Positions 34,468-42,879 of a DNA stretch of 64,000 nucleotides are shown in pieces. Each line of letters begins with the position of its first letter. Position 1 is the first letter of the stretch. Below the pieces are notes generated by a model. That model saw only the letters and a list, made by a program, of their open reading frames with translations, had not been told where the DNA came from and did no database searches. The position numbers and the translations under genes are program-made. The stretch lies in the NCBI GenBank assembly GCA_963802095.1, contig CAWDHI010000006.1, positions 93,359 to 157,358 on the forward strand, read 5' to 3'. The stretch is from CAVVEQ01 sp963802095. GTDB lineage: Bacteria > Chloroflexota > Anaerolineae > Anaerolineales > Anaerolineaceae.

Positions 34468-34496
34468 AAAAAAAACCACTCCAAGCGGGGCGGTTT
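34468..34496 (-). terminator. possible terminator upstream of greA
   Basis: On the minus strand AAACCGCCCC-gctt-GGAGTGGTTT (one mismatch, one G-T pair) followed by a T-run. It would insulate greA from the upstream operon, whose stronger terminator is at 34635-34667. Confidence 0.5.
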
Positions 34497-34634
34497 AGTT
34501 GGATCGCCGGCACGGCGTGATGTTATTAGGAAAGATAATATCACAAATCGGACTCCAAAGCAAGAAGGAATATGTTTAAAATTGTGCGGGGGTCAGCACA
34601 TAGTATACAGTTTAAAATCGGGAAGTAGAAAGCC

Positions 34635-34667
34635 AAAAAAACTGCCGGGAAGCGTTCTGACCGGCAG
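34635..34667 (-). terminator. intrinsic terminator of the oxidoreductase operon
   Basis: Minus strand: CTGCCGG, a 12-base loop, CCGGCAG, then seven T residues. It lies 23 bases after the stop of the gamma-subunit gene. Confidence 0.85.
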
Positions 34668-34689
34668 CAAGTGATTTGCTATAGAAGGA

Positions 34690-35229
34690 TCAGGCAGTCT
34701 TATACTTCGCGCCTTCCCGCAGGGCATCGTAGTTCTTCGAAAGAAGGTCGTGGTGGCGCTTGGGGAGGTGATCGCAAAGGGCTTTTTCCACCGCTTCGAG
34801 CGGGAGGAAGGGTTCATTCGCCAGCAGCCCGCCCAGCAGCACCATGTTTGTCAGGCGTTTATCGCCCAGCTTCTCGGCGATATCGTTGGCGGGGATCATC
34901 ACCACGCGTATATCGTTGCGCTTCGCCTCCCGGTTGACGATGGACTGGTTAACCACCAGCACACCGCCATCCCGCACCAGCGGCTCATATTTATCCAGCG
35001 AGGGCAGGTTCATGGCGATGACGGCAGTGGGACGACTGACCAGGGGTGAACCGATCTCCTCATCCGCGACGATGACGGTGCAGTTGGCGGTGCCGCCCCG
35101 CATCTCGGGTCCATAGGATGGGATCCAGGTGGTCTCCTTTTTTTCATCCAGGGCGGCGTAGGCCAGCAGCTGCCCGGCGAAGAGGGTGCCCTGGCCACCA
35201 AAACCGGAAATGATCACTTCGGTCTGCAT
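34690..35229 (-). CDS. 2-oxoacid:ferredoxin oxidoreductase, gamma subunit
   Basis: 179 residues. The start EVIISGFGGQGTLFAGQLLA is the conserved gamma-subunit opening, followed by SYGPEMRGGTANCTVIVADE and, later, NMVLLGGLLA. This subunit contacts CoA in the enzyme that converts a 2-oxoacid, CoA and oxidised ferredoxin to acyl-CoA, CO2 and reduced ferredoxin. It is the last of four genes in a delta-alpha-beta-gamma order (37391 to 34690), 12 bases after the beta gene. Confidence 0.92.
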   Translation of the reverse strand: MQTEVIISGFGGQGTLFAGQLLAYAALDEKKETTWIPSYGPEMRGGTANCTVIVADEEIGSPLVSRPTAVIAMNLPSLDKYEPLVRDGGVLVVNQSIVNREAKRNDIRVVMIPANDIAEKLGDKRLTNMVLLGGLLANEPFLPLEAVEKALCDHLPKRHHDLLSKNYDALREGAKYKTA

Positions 35230-35241
35230 CGATTCTCTCCT

Positions 35242-36021
35242 CTAAAGTTTGGCTTCCAGCAGGGTGGGGTGAACCTTGAAATCAGTGAGCGGGAAGTAGG
35301 GCACCATTTTTTCCTCCAGCCAGACACGGGATGCCTGGGGGGTCATCCCCCAGTTGGTGGGGCAGGTGGAAAGGATCTCAACCATCGAGAAACCCAGCCC
35401 GCGCACCTGGACCTCGAAGGCCATGCGAATGGCTTTCTTGGTCAGGCGGATGTTCTTGGGGTCATGCAGCGAGCGCCGGACGATGTAACTGGCGCCATCC
35501 AGGGTTGCCAACAGCTCAGCAGCCCGCACGGGGTAGCCCATGGTCTCCACGTCGCGCCCATCGGGCGAGGAGGTGGTCTTCATCCCCGGCAGGGTGGTGG
35601 GGGCCATCTGCCCGCCGGTCATGCCGTAATTGGCGTTGTTGATGAAGATGACGGTGATATTCTCGCCGCGGGCGGCAGCGTGGACGATCTCGCCCATGCC
35701 GATGGAGGCCATATCGCCATCTCCCTGGTAGGTGAGCACGATCTTATCCGGCAGCACGCGCTTGACGCCGGTGGCCATGGCGGGTGCGCGCCCGTGGGGA
35801 GCCTGCACCCAATCGAAATTGAAGTAGTTATAGGCAAAGACCGAGCAGCCAACCGAAGCCACGCCGATGGTGCGCTCGCGCAGACCCATTTCATCCAGCA
35901 CCTCAGCAGCCAGCTTGTGAGCAACGCCGTGGGTGCAGCCGGGGCAATAGTGCGAAGATACATCGGTCAGGGATTTCGGGCGGGTATAGACGGGGGTGTA
36001 ATCTAGATGTTCAATAACCAT
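35242..36021 (-). CDS. 2-oxoacid:ferredoxin oxidoreductase, beta subunit (thiamine diphosphate)
   Basis: 259 residues. The thiamine diphosphate motif is visible as YQGDGDMASIGMGEIVHAAA followed by NITVIFINNANYGMTGGQ. The N-terminus HYCPGCTHGVAHKLAAEVLD has the CxxC pattern of beta subunits that donate [4Fe-4S] ligands. It carries the thiamine-bound catalytic step. AGGAGG precedes the ATG at 36021. Confidence 0.93.
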   Translation of the reverse strand: MVIEHLDYTPVYTRPKSLTDVSSHYCPGCTHGVAHKLAAEVLDEMGLRERTIGVASVGCSVFAYNYFNFDWVQAPHGRAPAMATGVKRVLPDKIVLTYQGDGDMASIGMGEIVHAAARGENITVIFINNANYGMTGGQMAPTTLPGMKTTSSPDGRDVETMGYPVRAAELLATLDGASYIVRRSLHDPKNIRLTKKAIRMAFEVQVRGLGFSMVEILSTCPTNWGMTPQASRVWLEEKMVPYFPLTDFKVHPTLLEAKL

Positions 36022-36030
36022 AATTACCTC

Positions 36031-37143
36031 CTAGCGTTCGGAAGCGATCCGCGCCAGCCAGCGGTCGCGGGGGTGACCTTCGGTGGAAGCAGTTCCGGAG
36101 GCCATGTGGCGGATCTCGGCAGCGATCTCTTCGGGCAGCGGGGTGATCCCACCGGTGCGCGCATAGAATTCCACGGGGGTCCGGCAGCTATTGGCAAGCA
36201 GGACATCTTCCAGCATCTGCCCGTTGTTCATCTCCACCACCAGGATGCCCTTGACCCGGGCGGCGAGCGCGCCGATGGCTTTGACGGGGAACGGGTTGAG
36301 GGTGATGGGCCGTAGCAGCCCAACCTTGATCCCTTCGGCACGCAAGGCGCGCACCGTGCTTAGCGCCACCCTGCCGGCCGAGCCGAAGCCGATCACGGCG
36401 TATTCGGCATCCTCGAGGAAGTACTCCTTGTAGCGGATCTCGTTGGCTTGCACTTCCTGCCAGCGGCGTGCCATGCGCAGGTTGGCTTTCTCCTGCGAGG
36501 CAGTATCCAGCTGGATGGAGGAGAGCACGTGACGCTTTTCGCCATCCACGCCACGCACCGCCCATTCGGGGTAGCTGGTTTTAAGGGGCTGCATGGGGGG
36601 CAGCTCACAGGGTTCCATCATCTGCCCGATGCTGCCGTCGGTGAGCACCACGCAGATGGAGCGATATTTTTCAGCCAGGTCGAAGGCCAGAATGGTCAGA
36701 TCAACCGATTCCTGCACACTGGCAGGGGCGAGGACGATGGGGTAGTAATCCCCGTGCCCGCCGCCATGGACGATCTGGTTGTAATCTGCCTGCGCCGGGG
36801 CGATATTGCCAAGGCCTGGCCCGCCGCGCATCACATCTACAAGGACCATGGGCACCTCGGTGCCGGCGATGTAGGAGAGACCCTCCATCATCAGGCTAAC
36901 ACCGGGGCTGGAGGAGGAGGTCATGGTGCGCGCGCCGGTGCAGGCAGCGCCGTAGACCATGTTAATGGCGCCCAGCTCGCTCTCAGCCTGGACGAAGGCA
37001 CGCCCCAGTTGGGGCATGCGCCGGGAGAGGTATTCCAGCAGTTCTGTCTGCGGGGTGATGGGGTAGCCAAAATAGGCCTGCATGCCTGCGCGAACAGCAG
37101 CTTCTGCAACTGCCTCGTTTCCCTTCCAAAGTTCACGGGTCAT
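36031..37143 (-). CDS. vorB: 2-oxoacid:ferredoxin oxidoreductase, alpha subunit (VorB-like)
   Basis: 370 residues. The opening LWKGNEAVAEAAVRAGMQAY, then FGYPITPQTELLEYLSRRMP, TMTSSSSPGVSLMMEGLSYI, VMRGGPGLGNIAPAQADYNQ and GGHGDYYPIVLAPASVQE match the VorB (3-methyl-2-oxobutanoate) branch of this family more closely than pyruvate enzymes. Branched-chain 2-oxoacids or 2-oxoglutarate are the likely substrates; sequence alone does not decide. The start overlaps the ferredoxin stop (ATGA). In an anaerobe it links amino-acid oxidation to reduced ferredoxin. Confidence 0.9.
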   Translation of the reverse strand: MTRELWKGNEAVAEAAVRAGMQAYFGYPITPQTELLEYLSRRMPQLGRAFVQAESELGAINMVYGAACTGARTMTSSSSPGVSLMMEGLSYIAGTEVPMVLVDVMRGGPGLGNIAPAQADYNQIVHGGGHGDYYPIVLAPASVQESVDLTILAFDLAEKYRSICVVLTDGSIGQMMEPCELPPMQPLKTSYPEWAVRGVDGEKRHVLSSIQLDTASQEKANLRMARRWQEVQANEIRYKEYFLEDAEYAVIGFGSAGRVALSTVRALRAEGIKVGLLRPITLNPFPVKAIGALAARVKGILVVEMNNGQMLEDVLLANSCRTPVEFYARTGGITPLPEEIAAEIRHMASGTASTEGHPRDRWLARIASER

Positions 37144-37391
37144 GCCGCACCTCCATCACCAGGCTTCACTTTTGCGCCTTCCCGGTAGACCGAGATGGCC
37201 GCCTCGGGGCAGACCAGCGCGCATACCGCGCAACCAGTGCAACCTACAGTGAAGATGTGTGCAGGGTGATATCCCTTGGGGGTGAGGTGCTCCAGGTTGA
37301 GTGCAAGGACATGCTGTGGGCAATCCGAGACACACAGCTCGCAGCCTTTGCATAGTTGTTCATCCACTTCGATGGTGCCTTTGACGGGCAT
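37140..37391 (-). CDS. 2-oxoacid:ferredoxin oxidoreductase, delta (2[4Fe-4S] ferredoxin) subunit
   Basis: 83 residues with two [4Fe-4S] motifs: CKGCELCVSDCP and CTGCAVCALVCP. AGGAGG precedes the ATG at 37391. It passes electrons from the thiamine site to external ferredoxin and is the first gene of the four-gene operon. It is divergent from the ubiquitin-like operon at 37617. Confidence 0.93.
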   Translation of the reverse strand: MPVKGTIEVDEQLCKGCELCVSDCPQHVLALNLEHLTPKGYHPAHIFTVGCTGCAVCALVCPEAAISVYREGAKVKPGDGGAA

Positions 37392-37550
37392 TCATTCCTC
37401 CTGTGGGAAATACAGAGTATTTGGACAAACTCACACTAATTTTACCTGTAATTCTCTCTAATTATGCTTCCAATTGGGTGATTGGGGAAGTGTCAGGCAT
37501 CCCGATTCGGGTGGTCAAGCCTCACTGTCGGATTCTTAACTTTAAAGGGG

Positions 37551-37578
37551 TTGACAATTCGATTTCCCTCGCTATAAT
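37551..37578 (+). promoter_or_regulatory. promoter of the ubiquitin-like operon
   Basis: A perfect TTGACA (37551-37556), a 16-base spacer and a perfect TATAAT (37573-37578), 39 bases before the ATG at 37617. This is one of the best sigma-70-type promoters in the window, so the operon should be well transcribed unless repressed. Confidence 0.85.
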
Positions 37579-37587
37579 CTTGTTTAG

Positions 37588-37598
37588 TGGTCTGATTA
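37588..37598 (+). promoter_or_regulatory. candidate GntR operator
   Basis: TGGTCTGATTA lies between the -10 hexamer and the start codon and fits the FadR-type GntR consensus TnGTnnnACnA except for one base (T for C). The first gene product begins with a GntR helix-turn-helix, so autorepression is plausible. Confidence 0.4.
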
Positions 37599-37616
37599 AC
37601 AAACAAGAGAATAATA

Positions 37617-39260
37617 ATGACATTCAATCTTCTTCCCCGTAAATCCCTATCCGACGTGCTGGCCGGGCGGATCGCCAATGCCATCACCAGCGGGAAATTC
37701 AAACCCCTCAGCCAGTTGCCCTCCGAACGCGAGTTGTGCGAACAGTTCGGGGTGGGGCGCTCCACGCTGCGGGAGGCATTAAAAGTCCTGCAGGAGAATG
37801 AGCTGATCACCGGCAAGCAGGGAGTGGGCTGGTTCGTCAATGAGTTGAATGCCTCCAATCTTGCCAATGCCCGCGAGTTGGCAGCTACGGATCTCTCCCT
37901 GATCGCGGATGATACGGATAAAAAGGCGCGGGATGAATCTGCAGGACCCAAGCGGCTGCCGGTCTCGCCGGAAAAACCGCTGGTGCTGCCCAACCTGAAG
38001 ACAGACCGGCAGGGGACCTTTGAGCTGATCTCCTGGTGGGAGCGCGATAAGGTGGCAAAGGCCAAGGTGCTGGTTGTGGGGGCGGGAGCGCTTGGCAACG
38101 AGGTGGCCAAAAATCTGGCGCTGATGGGCGTGGGGCAAATTTTCATCCTGGATTTCGATACCATCGAGCTGGCCAACCTGAGCCGCTCGGTACTCTACCG
38201 CGAAAGCGACACCGGCCGCCGCAAAGCCGAAGTGGCAGCCGCCCGGCTGAAGGACCTGAACCCCAATGTACGGGTGCAGTACCTGCATGCCGATGTGACC
38301 ACCGGGCTGGGGCTGGGCATCCTCCGCCGGATGGATGTGATCATTGGCTGCCTGGATAACCGCGAGGCCCGGCTGGCTGTGAACCGATTCGCCTACTGGA
38401 TGAACAAACCCTGGGTGGATGGTGCCATCCAGGAGTTCCTCGGGCTGGTGCGGGTCTTCATCCCCGGGCAGGGTGCCTGTTTTGAGTGCACGCTTACTGA
38501 GCAGGCCAGGCGGGATCTTTCCCTGCGATATTCCTGCCCACTGCTGGCGCGAGAAAACGTGCTTCTTGGCAAGGTGCCCACCACGCCGACCATCGCCTCC
38601 ATCATAGGCGCCATGCAGGCACAGGAAGCGCTCAAGATCATCCATGCGTTGCCGGTTGAGGCGGGTAAGGTTACCCATTTCAACGGCATGACCAACGATA
38701 TGCACACCAGCGCTTACAAACCGCGCGAGGATTGCGAATCGCACTGGACCTACGGCGAGGTGACCGAGCTGCCTGCGAGCGCGGGCAAGACCACCCTGGG
38801 TGAGATGGTTCGCATTGTCCACGCCGACCTTGGCGCTGAGGCCGTGCTGGAGCTGGACCAGGAGATGATCATTTCCCTGAACTGCACTGCCTGCCAGACG
38901 CGCGAGCGGGTGTTGAAGCCCATGGCGGAGGTAACATTCAAAGCTGCGCACTGCCCAACCTGCGGCAACTTGCGCGAGATCGAAATGACCCACACGGTGA
39001 CTGGCAAGGAGGATTACCTTTCCCTGACCCTTGCAGATGCGGGTGTTCCTGCGCTGCACATCCTGCGCGCCTATAATGCCCGTGAATACAGATTCTACGA
39101 ATTGACCGGAGACTTGAAGGAAGCGCTGCACTTCAGCCATTTTGAAAAAGCTTCCCTGGTCGGTGCGACCCGCGGGATCAAAGTTCGCCTTGGAGAGGAA
39201 GAACCATCGATCGTCGTTAAACCAAAAGACAAAGGATCCAGGATCACCCTGAAGGAATAG
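37617..39260 (+). CDS. E1-like (ThiF/UBA) enzyme fused to a GntR DNA-binding domain
   Basis: 547 residues. Residues 8-76 are a GntR winged helix (LSDVLAGRIANAITSGKFKP; LPSERELCEQFGVGRSTLRE). Residues about 135-390 are an E1 adenylation domain: VLVVGAGALGNEVAKNLALM, ILDFDTIELANLSRSVLY, GRRKAE and GCLDNREARLAVN. GACFECTL (Cys288, Cys291) matches the zinc-ligand position of NEDD8/SUMO E1 subunits, and YSCPLLAR (Cys307) stands where they have the catalytic cysteine. A C-terminal CTAC/CPTC pair (Cys423, 426, 446, 449) suggests another zinc ribbon. It should adenylate the C-terminus of the ubiquitin-like protein encoded downstream. The DNA-binding fusion implies that the enzyme regulates its own operon. 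TTG- or ATG-proximal Shine-Dalgarno is weak. Confidence 0.9.
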   Translation: MTFNLLPRKSLSDVLAGRIANAITSGKFKPLSQLPSERELCEQFGVGRSTLREALKVLQENELITGKQGVGWFVNELNASNLANARELAATDLSLIADDTDKKARDESAGPKRLPVSPEKPLVLPNLKTDRQGTFELISWWERDKVAKAKVLVVGAGALGNEVAKNLALMGVGQIFILDFDTIELANLSRSVLYRESDTGRRKAEVAAARLKDLNPNVRVQYLHADVTTGLGLGILRRMDVIIGCLDNREARLAVNRFAYWMNKPWVDGAIQEFLGLVRVFIPGQGACFECTLTEQARRDLSLRYSCPLLARENVLLGKVPTTPTIASIIGAMQAQEALKIIHALPVEAGKVTHFNGMTNDMHTSAYKPREDCESHWTYGEVTELPASAGKTTLGEMVRIVHADLGAEAVLELDQEMIISLNCTACQTRERVLKPMAEVTFKAAHCPTCGNLREIEMTHTVTGKEDYLSLTLADAGVPALHILRAYNAREYRFYELTGDLKEALHFSHFEKASLVGATRGIKVRLGEEEPSIVVKPKDKGSRITLKE

Positions 39261-39264
39261 ACGC

Positions 39265-40095
39265 ATGGAATCCGGCGATTCATCCTTGAAGGACAGGTTT
39301 AAAAAGACCGGCCGCGAGGCGCTCATCCTGGCAATTCGGCTGGTAGGAGTGATCTTGCCGGTGGTTGCCGCGGGTATCCTCCTGCTGCTCCTTTTTTTGC
39401 AGAATACGACTGTCCATCTGGTGGTCTTTGGTTTCACAACCACAGTGTGCCTGGGTTTATTGGCCGGTTTCCTTTCCAGATGGATCCTAAAAAAAAGTAC
39501 CTTTGCGCTACGCTTCCTGGTCGCGGTAGTTGCTTTATTTACCGGGATGGTGGTGATGTACTTGATCTCGAGCGGGATGCTGGGACTGAGCCCCTACATC
39601 CGGACTGCCATTGACTGGTACGGTCTGGTACAGATCGGGATCGGAGTGGGTGCTGTGTATATTGCAATAAAAGGGTTCCGCCGCAAGCAGGTTCAGGTCG
39701 AAGTGGATGCTCCAGCAGGATTATCCGCTGCAGCTCCCGCATCCGCGCAGCCCCTGGTGATTTCTGCGGCTGACGCCACCGTGATCACACCCGTACCTGG
39801 GAGAAGAAAATCAACGGCGAAAAAAAGCAAAAGCCCCACCAAAAAGGTGGCTGAAAAGAAGAAGGTGGTCGTCGGAAAAAAAGCAGCATCGAAAACAACA
39901 CCAACAGCAAAGCGCTCCCGTAAAAAAGTGATCCTGGCGGCTTTTGATGAGCACCGCTGCCCTTATTGCCTTGAGGATGTCAAGCGCAACGATCCACGCG
40001 GGGTGGTTGTCTGCCCCATCTGCAAAGCCTACCATCACAAGGATTGCTGGGATATCACCGGGCGCTGCCAGGTACCGCATGATACCCCGCTATAA
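39265..40095 (+). CDS. membrane protein with C-terminal RING-like zinc finger (candidate E3)
   Basis: 276 residues. Four membrane helices lie in residues 20-135 (VGVILPVVAAGILLLLLFLQ and following). A Lys/Ala/Thr-rich basic linker (about 170-225) leads to a binuclear treble clef: Cys232-x2-Cys235, Cys250-x2-Cys253, His257 (or His258), Cys261, Cys268, in the order of a RING/FYVE-like finger (CPYC...CPIC...HHKDCW). Prokaryotic RING-like fingers have been noted in ubiquitin-like operons. Here it would bring E2 activity to the membrane. It starts 4 bases after the E1 gene. Confidence 0.8.
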   Translation: MESGDSSLKDRFKKTGREALILAIRLVGVILPVVAAGILLLLLFLQNTTVHLVVFGFTTTVCLGLLAGFLSRWILKKSTFALRFLVAVVALFTGMVVMYLISSGMLGLSPYIRTAIDWYGLVQIGIGVGAVYIAIKGFRRKQVQVEVDAPAGLSAAAPASAQPLVISAADATVITPVPGRRKSTAKKSKSPTKKVAEKKKVVVGKKAASKTTPTAKRSRKKVILAAFDEHRCPYCLEDVKRNDPRGVVVCPICKAYHHKDCWDITGRCQVPHDTPL

Positions 40096-40116
40096 ACCTG
40101 AATTGGAGAGAAACTA

Positions 40117-40962
40117 ATGCCCGAACTATCGATCACGATCGTTATGCCCAACGGCGGAGCCCGCCGCGCCGATATCCCCGATGACCTGCCAGTGCGCGAG
40201 ATCATCGCCGAGCTGACCTCGCTGCTCAAGCTGCCCACCGTGGGTCCCGATGGCCGCCCGATGGGTTATCGCCTGGATAGCAAAGCCCTGGGCCGCGAGC
40301 TTTGGGAGACCGAGACATTCTCCGAAGCAGGTATCCCGCCCGAGGATCGCCTGATGCTGACAGCGGATATCACTGCGGGCAGCACGGCGGTGAGTGAAAG
40401 CCCGCGCATGCGCAGGCTCCGCGCAGATTACCAGCTCGTACAGGAGCTGGCGGCGCGATCAGATCTGATCAAGGTGAACGCCAAACCGGTGAGCACCGGT
40501 TTCCTGCCCGAACGGTACATCATTACTTACCTCTGCAAGAGCATTGCGAAGGTGGATCGCAAGGGTGAGCCAGTGATGGCCAGCCGGCACCAGGTGGAGA
40601 TCTACCTGCACAACCAGTATCCCCAGCGCTGGCCGGGACTGATGTGGCTGACGCCCATCTGGCACCCCAATATCAATCACCAGAATGGCAGCGTGTGCAT
40701 CGATGCCGCCTGGTGGGCAGCCAGCCGTTCGCTCGACAGGCTGGTGATCATGATGGGTGAGATGCTGCAATACAAGAATTTTCATGATGATCCAACCAAG
40801 CCACCTTTTCCGTGGGATGTGGAAGCTGCCCGCTGGTGCCGCGAGTACCGCGCCAGGCACCCCAATATTTTTCCTGTTGATCGCCGTGAATTGCTGCGGC
40901 CCGAGCGGGTCAAGCTGCGCAGCACCGCTGCCCCAAAGCCTTCACGTGTTCGGATCAAGTAG
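40117..40962 (+). CDS. ubiquitin-like domain fused to an E2-like conjugating enzyme
   Basis: 281 residues. Residues 1-88 are a beta-grasp ubiquitin-like (YukD-like) domain ending TADITAG. Residues about 100-265 are an E2 (UBC) fold: the segment WPGLMWLTPIWHPNI with HPN at 183-185, and the catalytic cysteine Cys194 in NGSVCID, one residue further along than in eukaryotic E2s. A basic tail ends the protein. It should take the activated ubiquitin-like protein from the E1 as a thioester. The fused domain is about two thirds identical by eye to the free one encoded next. Confidence 0.9.
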   Translation: MPELSITIVMPNGGARRADIPDDLPVREIIAELTSLLKLPTVGPDGRPMGYRLDSKALGRELWETETFSEAGIPPEDRLMLTADITAGSTAVSESPRMRRLRADYQLVQELAARSDLIKVNAKPVSTGFLPERYIITYLCKSIAKVDRKGEPVMASRHQVEIYLHNQYPQRWPGLMWLTPIWHPNINHQNGSVCIDAAWWAASRSLDRLVIMMGEMLQYKNFHDDPTKPPFPWDVEAARWCREYRARHPNIFPVDRRELLRPERVKLRSTAAPKPSRVRIK

Positions 40963-40998
40963 TTGGTCGTTCGATTCAAATCAAAAAAGGAGTTCAAA

Positions 40999-41265
40999 AT
41001 GACAGACAAATCTGTGACGCTTGTACTACCCTCCGGTGGAAGCCGCACTGCAGAAGTGCCGGATGATGTTCCCGTGAAAGAGCTGCTCCCCGAGCTGACC
41101 ACTTCACTGGCTTTGCCGGTGACGGGGCCTGATGGCCGCCCAATCAGCTACCGGATCGACAGCAAGGCCCTGGGACGCGAGCTACTGGAAGATGAAACCC
41201 TGGCAGCCGCGGGAATCCCGGCCGAAGACCGTTTGATGATCACCGCGGATATCACCGCCGGGTAA
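40999..41265 (+). CDS. free ubiquitin-like (YukD-like) protein
   Basis: 88 residues from ATG at 40999, which follows AAGGAG. It aligns without gaps to residues 1-88 of the upstream E2 fusion: same length, same ending EDRLM.TADITAG. It ends with a single C-terminal glycine exposed by the stop codon, so it needs no processing before activation. Predicted beta-grasp fold. It is the likely substrate of the E1 and the modifier of the system. Confidence 0.85.
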   Translation: MTDKSVTLVLPSGGSRTAEVPDDVPVKELLPELTTSLALPVTGPDGRPISYRIDSKALGRELLEDETLAAAGIPAEDRLMITADITAG

Positions 41266-41293
41266 ACAAAAACCACTGTTCAAAGAAGCCAGC

Positions 41294-41965
41294 ATGGAAA
41301 ACAGCCAGAACCGCATTCGCTTGATCCCGGAACACCTTCAGCCCACCCAGCAAGGACGCATGCCTTTAAAGCGTTCGATCCGCTGGGTGCCGGCGGGGGG
41401 TGAGGATAGCCAGACTGCCCCGGCGGTGGAGATCTTCTTCAGCCAGCGCGCGTATATCCGCGCATGCGCCATCGCCGGGCAGGATCTGAATAACGAAACC
41501 GGCGGTTGGCTGTTGGGAAAACACCGTGTGGATATTACGAGCGGACGCGACTATGTGGTGATCGACCGGGTGCTGCCCGCCGAGGCCACACGCTTCGGGC
41601 GGGCGCACCTGACCTTCACGCAGGATAGCATAGTGGCGATCAACCGGGAGATGGAGGAGTGCTACCCTGGTAAGGAGCTGGTGGGTTGGTTCCATACCCA
41701 CCCGCGCATGGGGGTCTTCTTTTCCACCTGGGATCACTGGCTGCACGAGAATTTTTATCCTGCTACCTGGCAGGTGGCGCTGGTGATCGAACCATACAAT
41801 TTCTGGGGCGGGTTCTTCACCCAAACCACGGACGGGAACCTGGATAACCACCGTTATTTTGGTTTTCACGAACTGACCGGCAGGGATGGGCGCAGCGTTG
41901 TGCTCTGGCGCAACCTGGTGCCCGCAAGTACCCCAAAGGCAGGTAAAGGAGGTTGTTTTCAATGA
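41294..41965 (+). CDS. JAMM/Mov34 metalloprotease (deconjugase)
   Basis: 223 residues. The JAMM motif is complete: Glu68 in NNETGGWLLG, then GWFHTHPRMGVFFSTWD with His134, His136, Ser144 and Asp147, so a zinc-dependent isopeptidase is expected. In prokaryotic ubiquitin-like operons the JAMM enzyme removes the modifier from targets or trims it. The gene overlaps the following FHA gene by 4 bases (ATGA). Confidence 0.92.
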   Translation: MENSQNRIRLIPEHLQPTQQGRMPLKRSIRWVPAGGEDSQTAPAVEIFFSQRAYIRACAIAGQDLNNETGGWLLGKHRVDITSGRDYVVIDRVLPAEATRFGRAHLTFTQDSIVAINREMEECYPGKELVGWFHTHPRMGVFFSTWDHWLHENFYPATWQVALVIEPYNFWGGFFTQTTDGNLDNHRYFGFHELTGRDGRSVVLWRNLVPASTPKAGKGGCFQ

Positions 41966-42879
41966 GCCGTGCAATGCGGATCTATTACTTTGCCATCCTG
42001 GGGGCCATTGGAGGGTTGTTTGCCTGGCAGGCAAGCAATTACCTCGGGTTGTCGTTCTTTGGCAACCTGTATATAAGCGAGCTGGGAGTGGGAGCGCTGA
42101 TCGGTTTCCTGATCGGTGCGTGCATCGGGCTTTCCGATGGATTAATGACCAGAAATTACCACCAGATGTGGCAATCCGGGCTGGCAAGCGGCCTGCTCGG
42201 CATGGCCGGTGGAGCCATCGGGCTGCCGCTTGCGGAGGCTGTTTTCCAGCTGACCGGCGGGATGCTCTTCAGCCGGATGATCGGTTGGGGAATCTTCGGG
42301 CTGGCGATCGGGTTCGCCGGGGGAATCAAAGGCGGATCGCAAGCCTGGAAAAGCGCCCTGGGAGGGCTTCTTGGCGGCGCGCTTGGGGTGTTGCTGCTGG
42401 AGGTTTTCCGTACGCTGGTTAAATCACCGGTCTACGGAAAAGGCGCCGGGCTGCTGCTGCTGGGAGCGGGGATTGGCGCGTGCATTGCGCTCTTCACCTA
42501 CCTGCTTACCCGTGCCTGGTTCGAGGTGACCAGCGGCAAGATGCAGGGCACCGAGTTCATTTTGGATAAATTCCTGAAAAAGGGAGGACCGGCGGCATTC
42601 ATCGGCAGCTCTCCCATGAAGTCCGATATCGTCCTGCCGGACCCGGATATCGCCCCCCAGCATGCCATCTTGCGCGGGGCTGACACCTATTTCGTCCTGA
42701 AGGATCTCAGCCTGGGCGGGACTTTCATCGATGGGAAAAAGATGGAGGAGGCGCCGCTGCGGGACGGGCAAACGATCAGCCTTGGGACATACGAAGATCG
42801 ATCTACCGGGAGAAGAGAGGCTAACCATGAACAAGAACATTTCGAAAAATTATCGCCTTTTTCGTCTGCCTGGGATTGA
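41962..42879 (+). CDS. membrane protein with C-terminal FHA domain (late frameshift)
   Basis: About 280 residues. The first 200 contain glycine-rich membrane helices (GVGALIGFLIGACIGLSDGL; GWGIFGLAIGFAGGIKGG; GAGLLLLGAGIGACIALFTY). The FHA phosphothreonine-binding domain covers about 215-280 (FIGSSPMKSDIVLPDPDIAP, then QHAIL, LKDLSLGGTFIDGKKMEE). Near 42795 the frame shifts; the original stop is probably TAA at 42822-42824, just before the next gene. AAAGGAGG precedes the start. FHA binding of phosphothreonine hints at a link to Ser/Thr kinases such as the one at 25811. Confidence 0.8.
   Translation: MSRAMRIYYFAILGAIGGLFAWQASNYLGLSFFGNLYISELGVGALIGFLIGACIGLSDGLMTRNYHQMWQSGLASGLLGMAGGAIGLPLAEAVFQLTGGMLFSRMIGWGIFGLAIGFAGGIKGGSQAWKSALGGLLGGALGVLLLEVFRTLVKSPVYGKGAGLLLLGAGIGACIALFTYLLTRAWFEVTSGKMQGTEFILDKFLKKGGPAAFIGSSPMKSDIVLPDPDIAPQHAILRGADTYFVLKDLSLGGTFIDGKKMEEAPLRDGQTISLGTYEDRSTGRREANHEQEHFEKLSPFSSAWD

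Noticed and set aside
37779..39443. 554-codon open frame on the minus strand
   Set aside because: Antisense to the E1 gene; no domain or ribosome-binding signal, a by-product of GC-rich codon bias.
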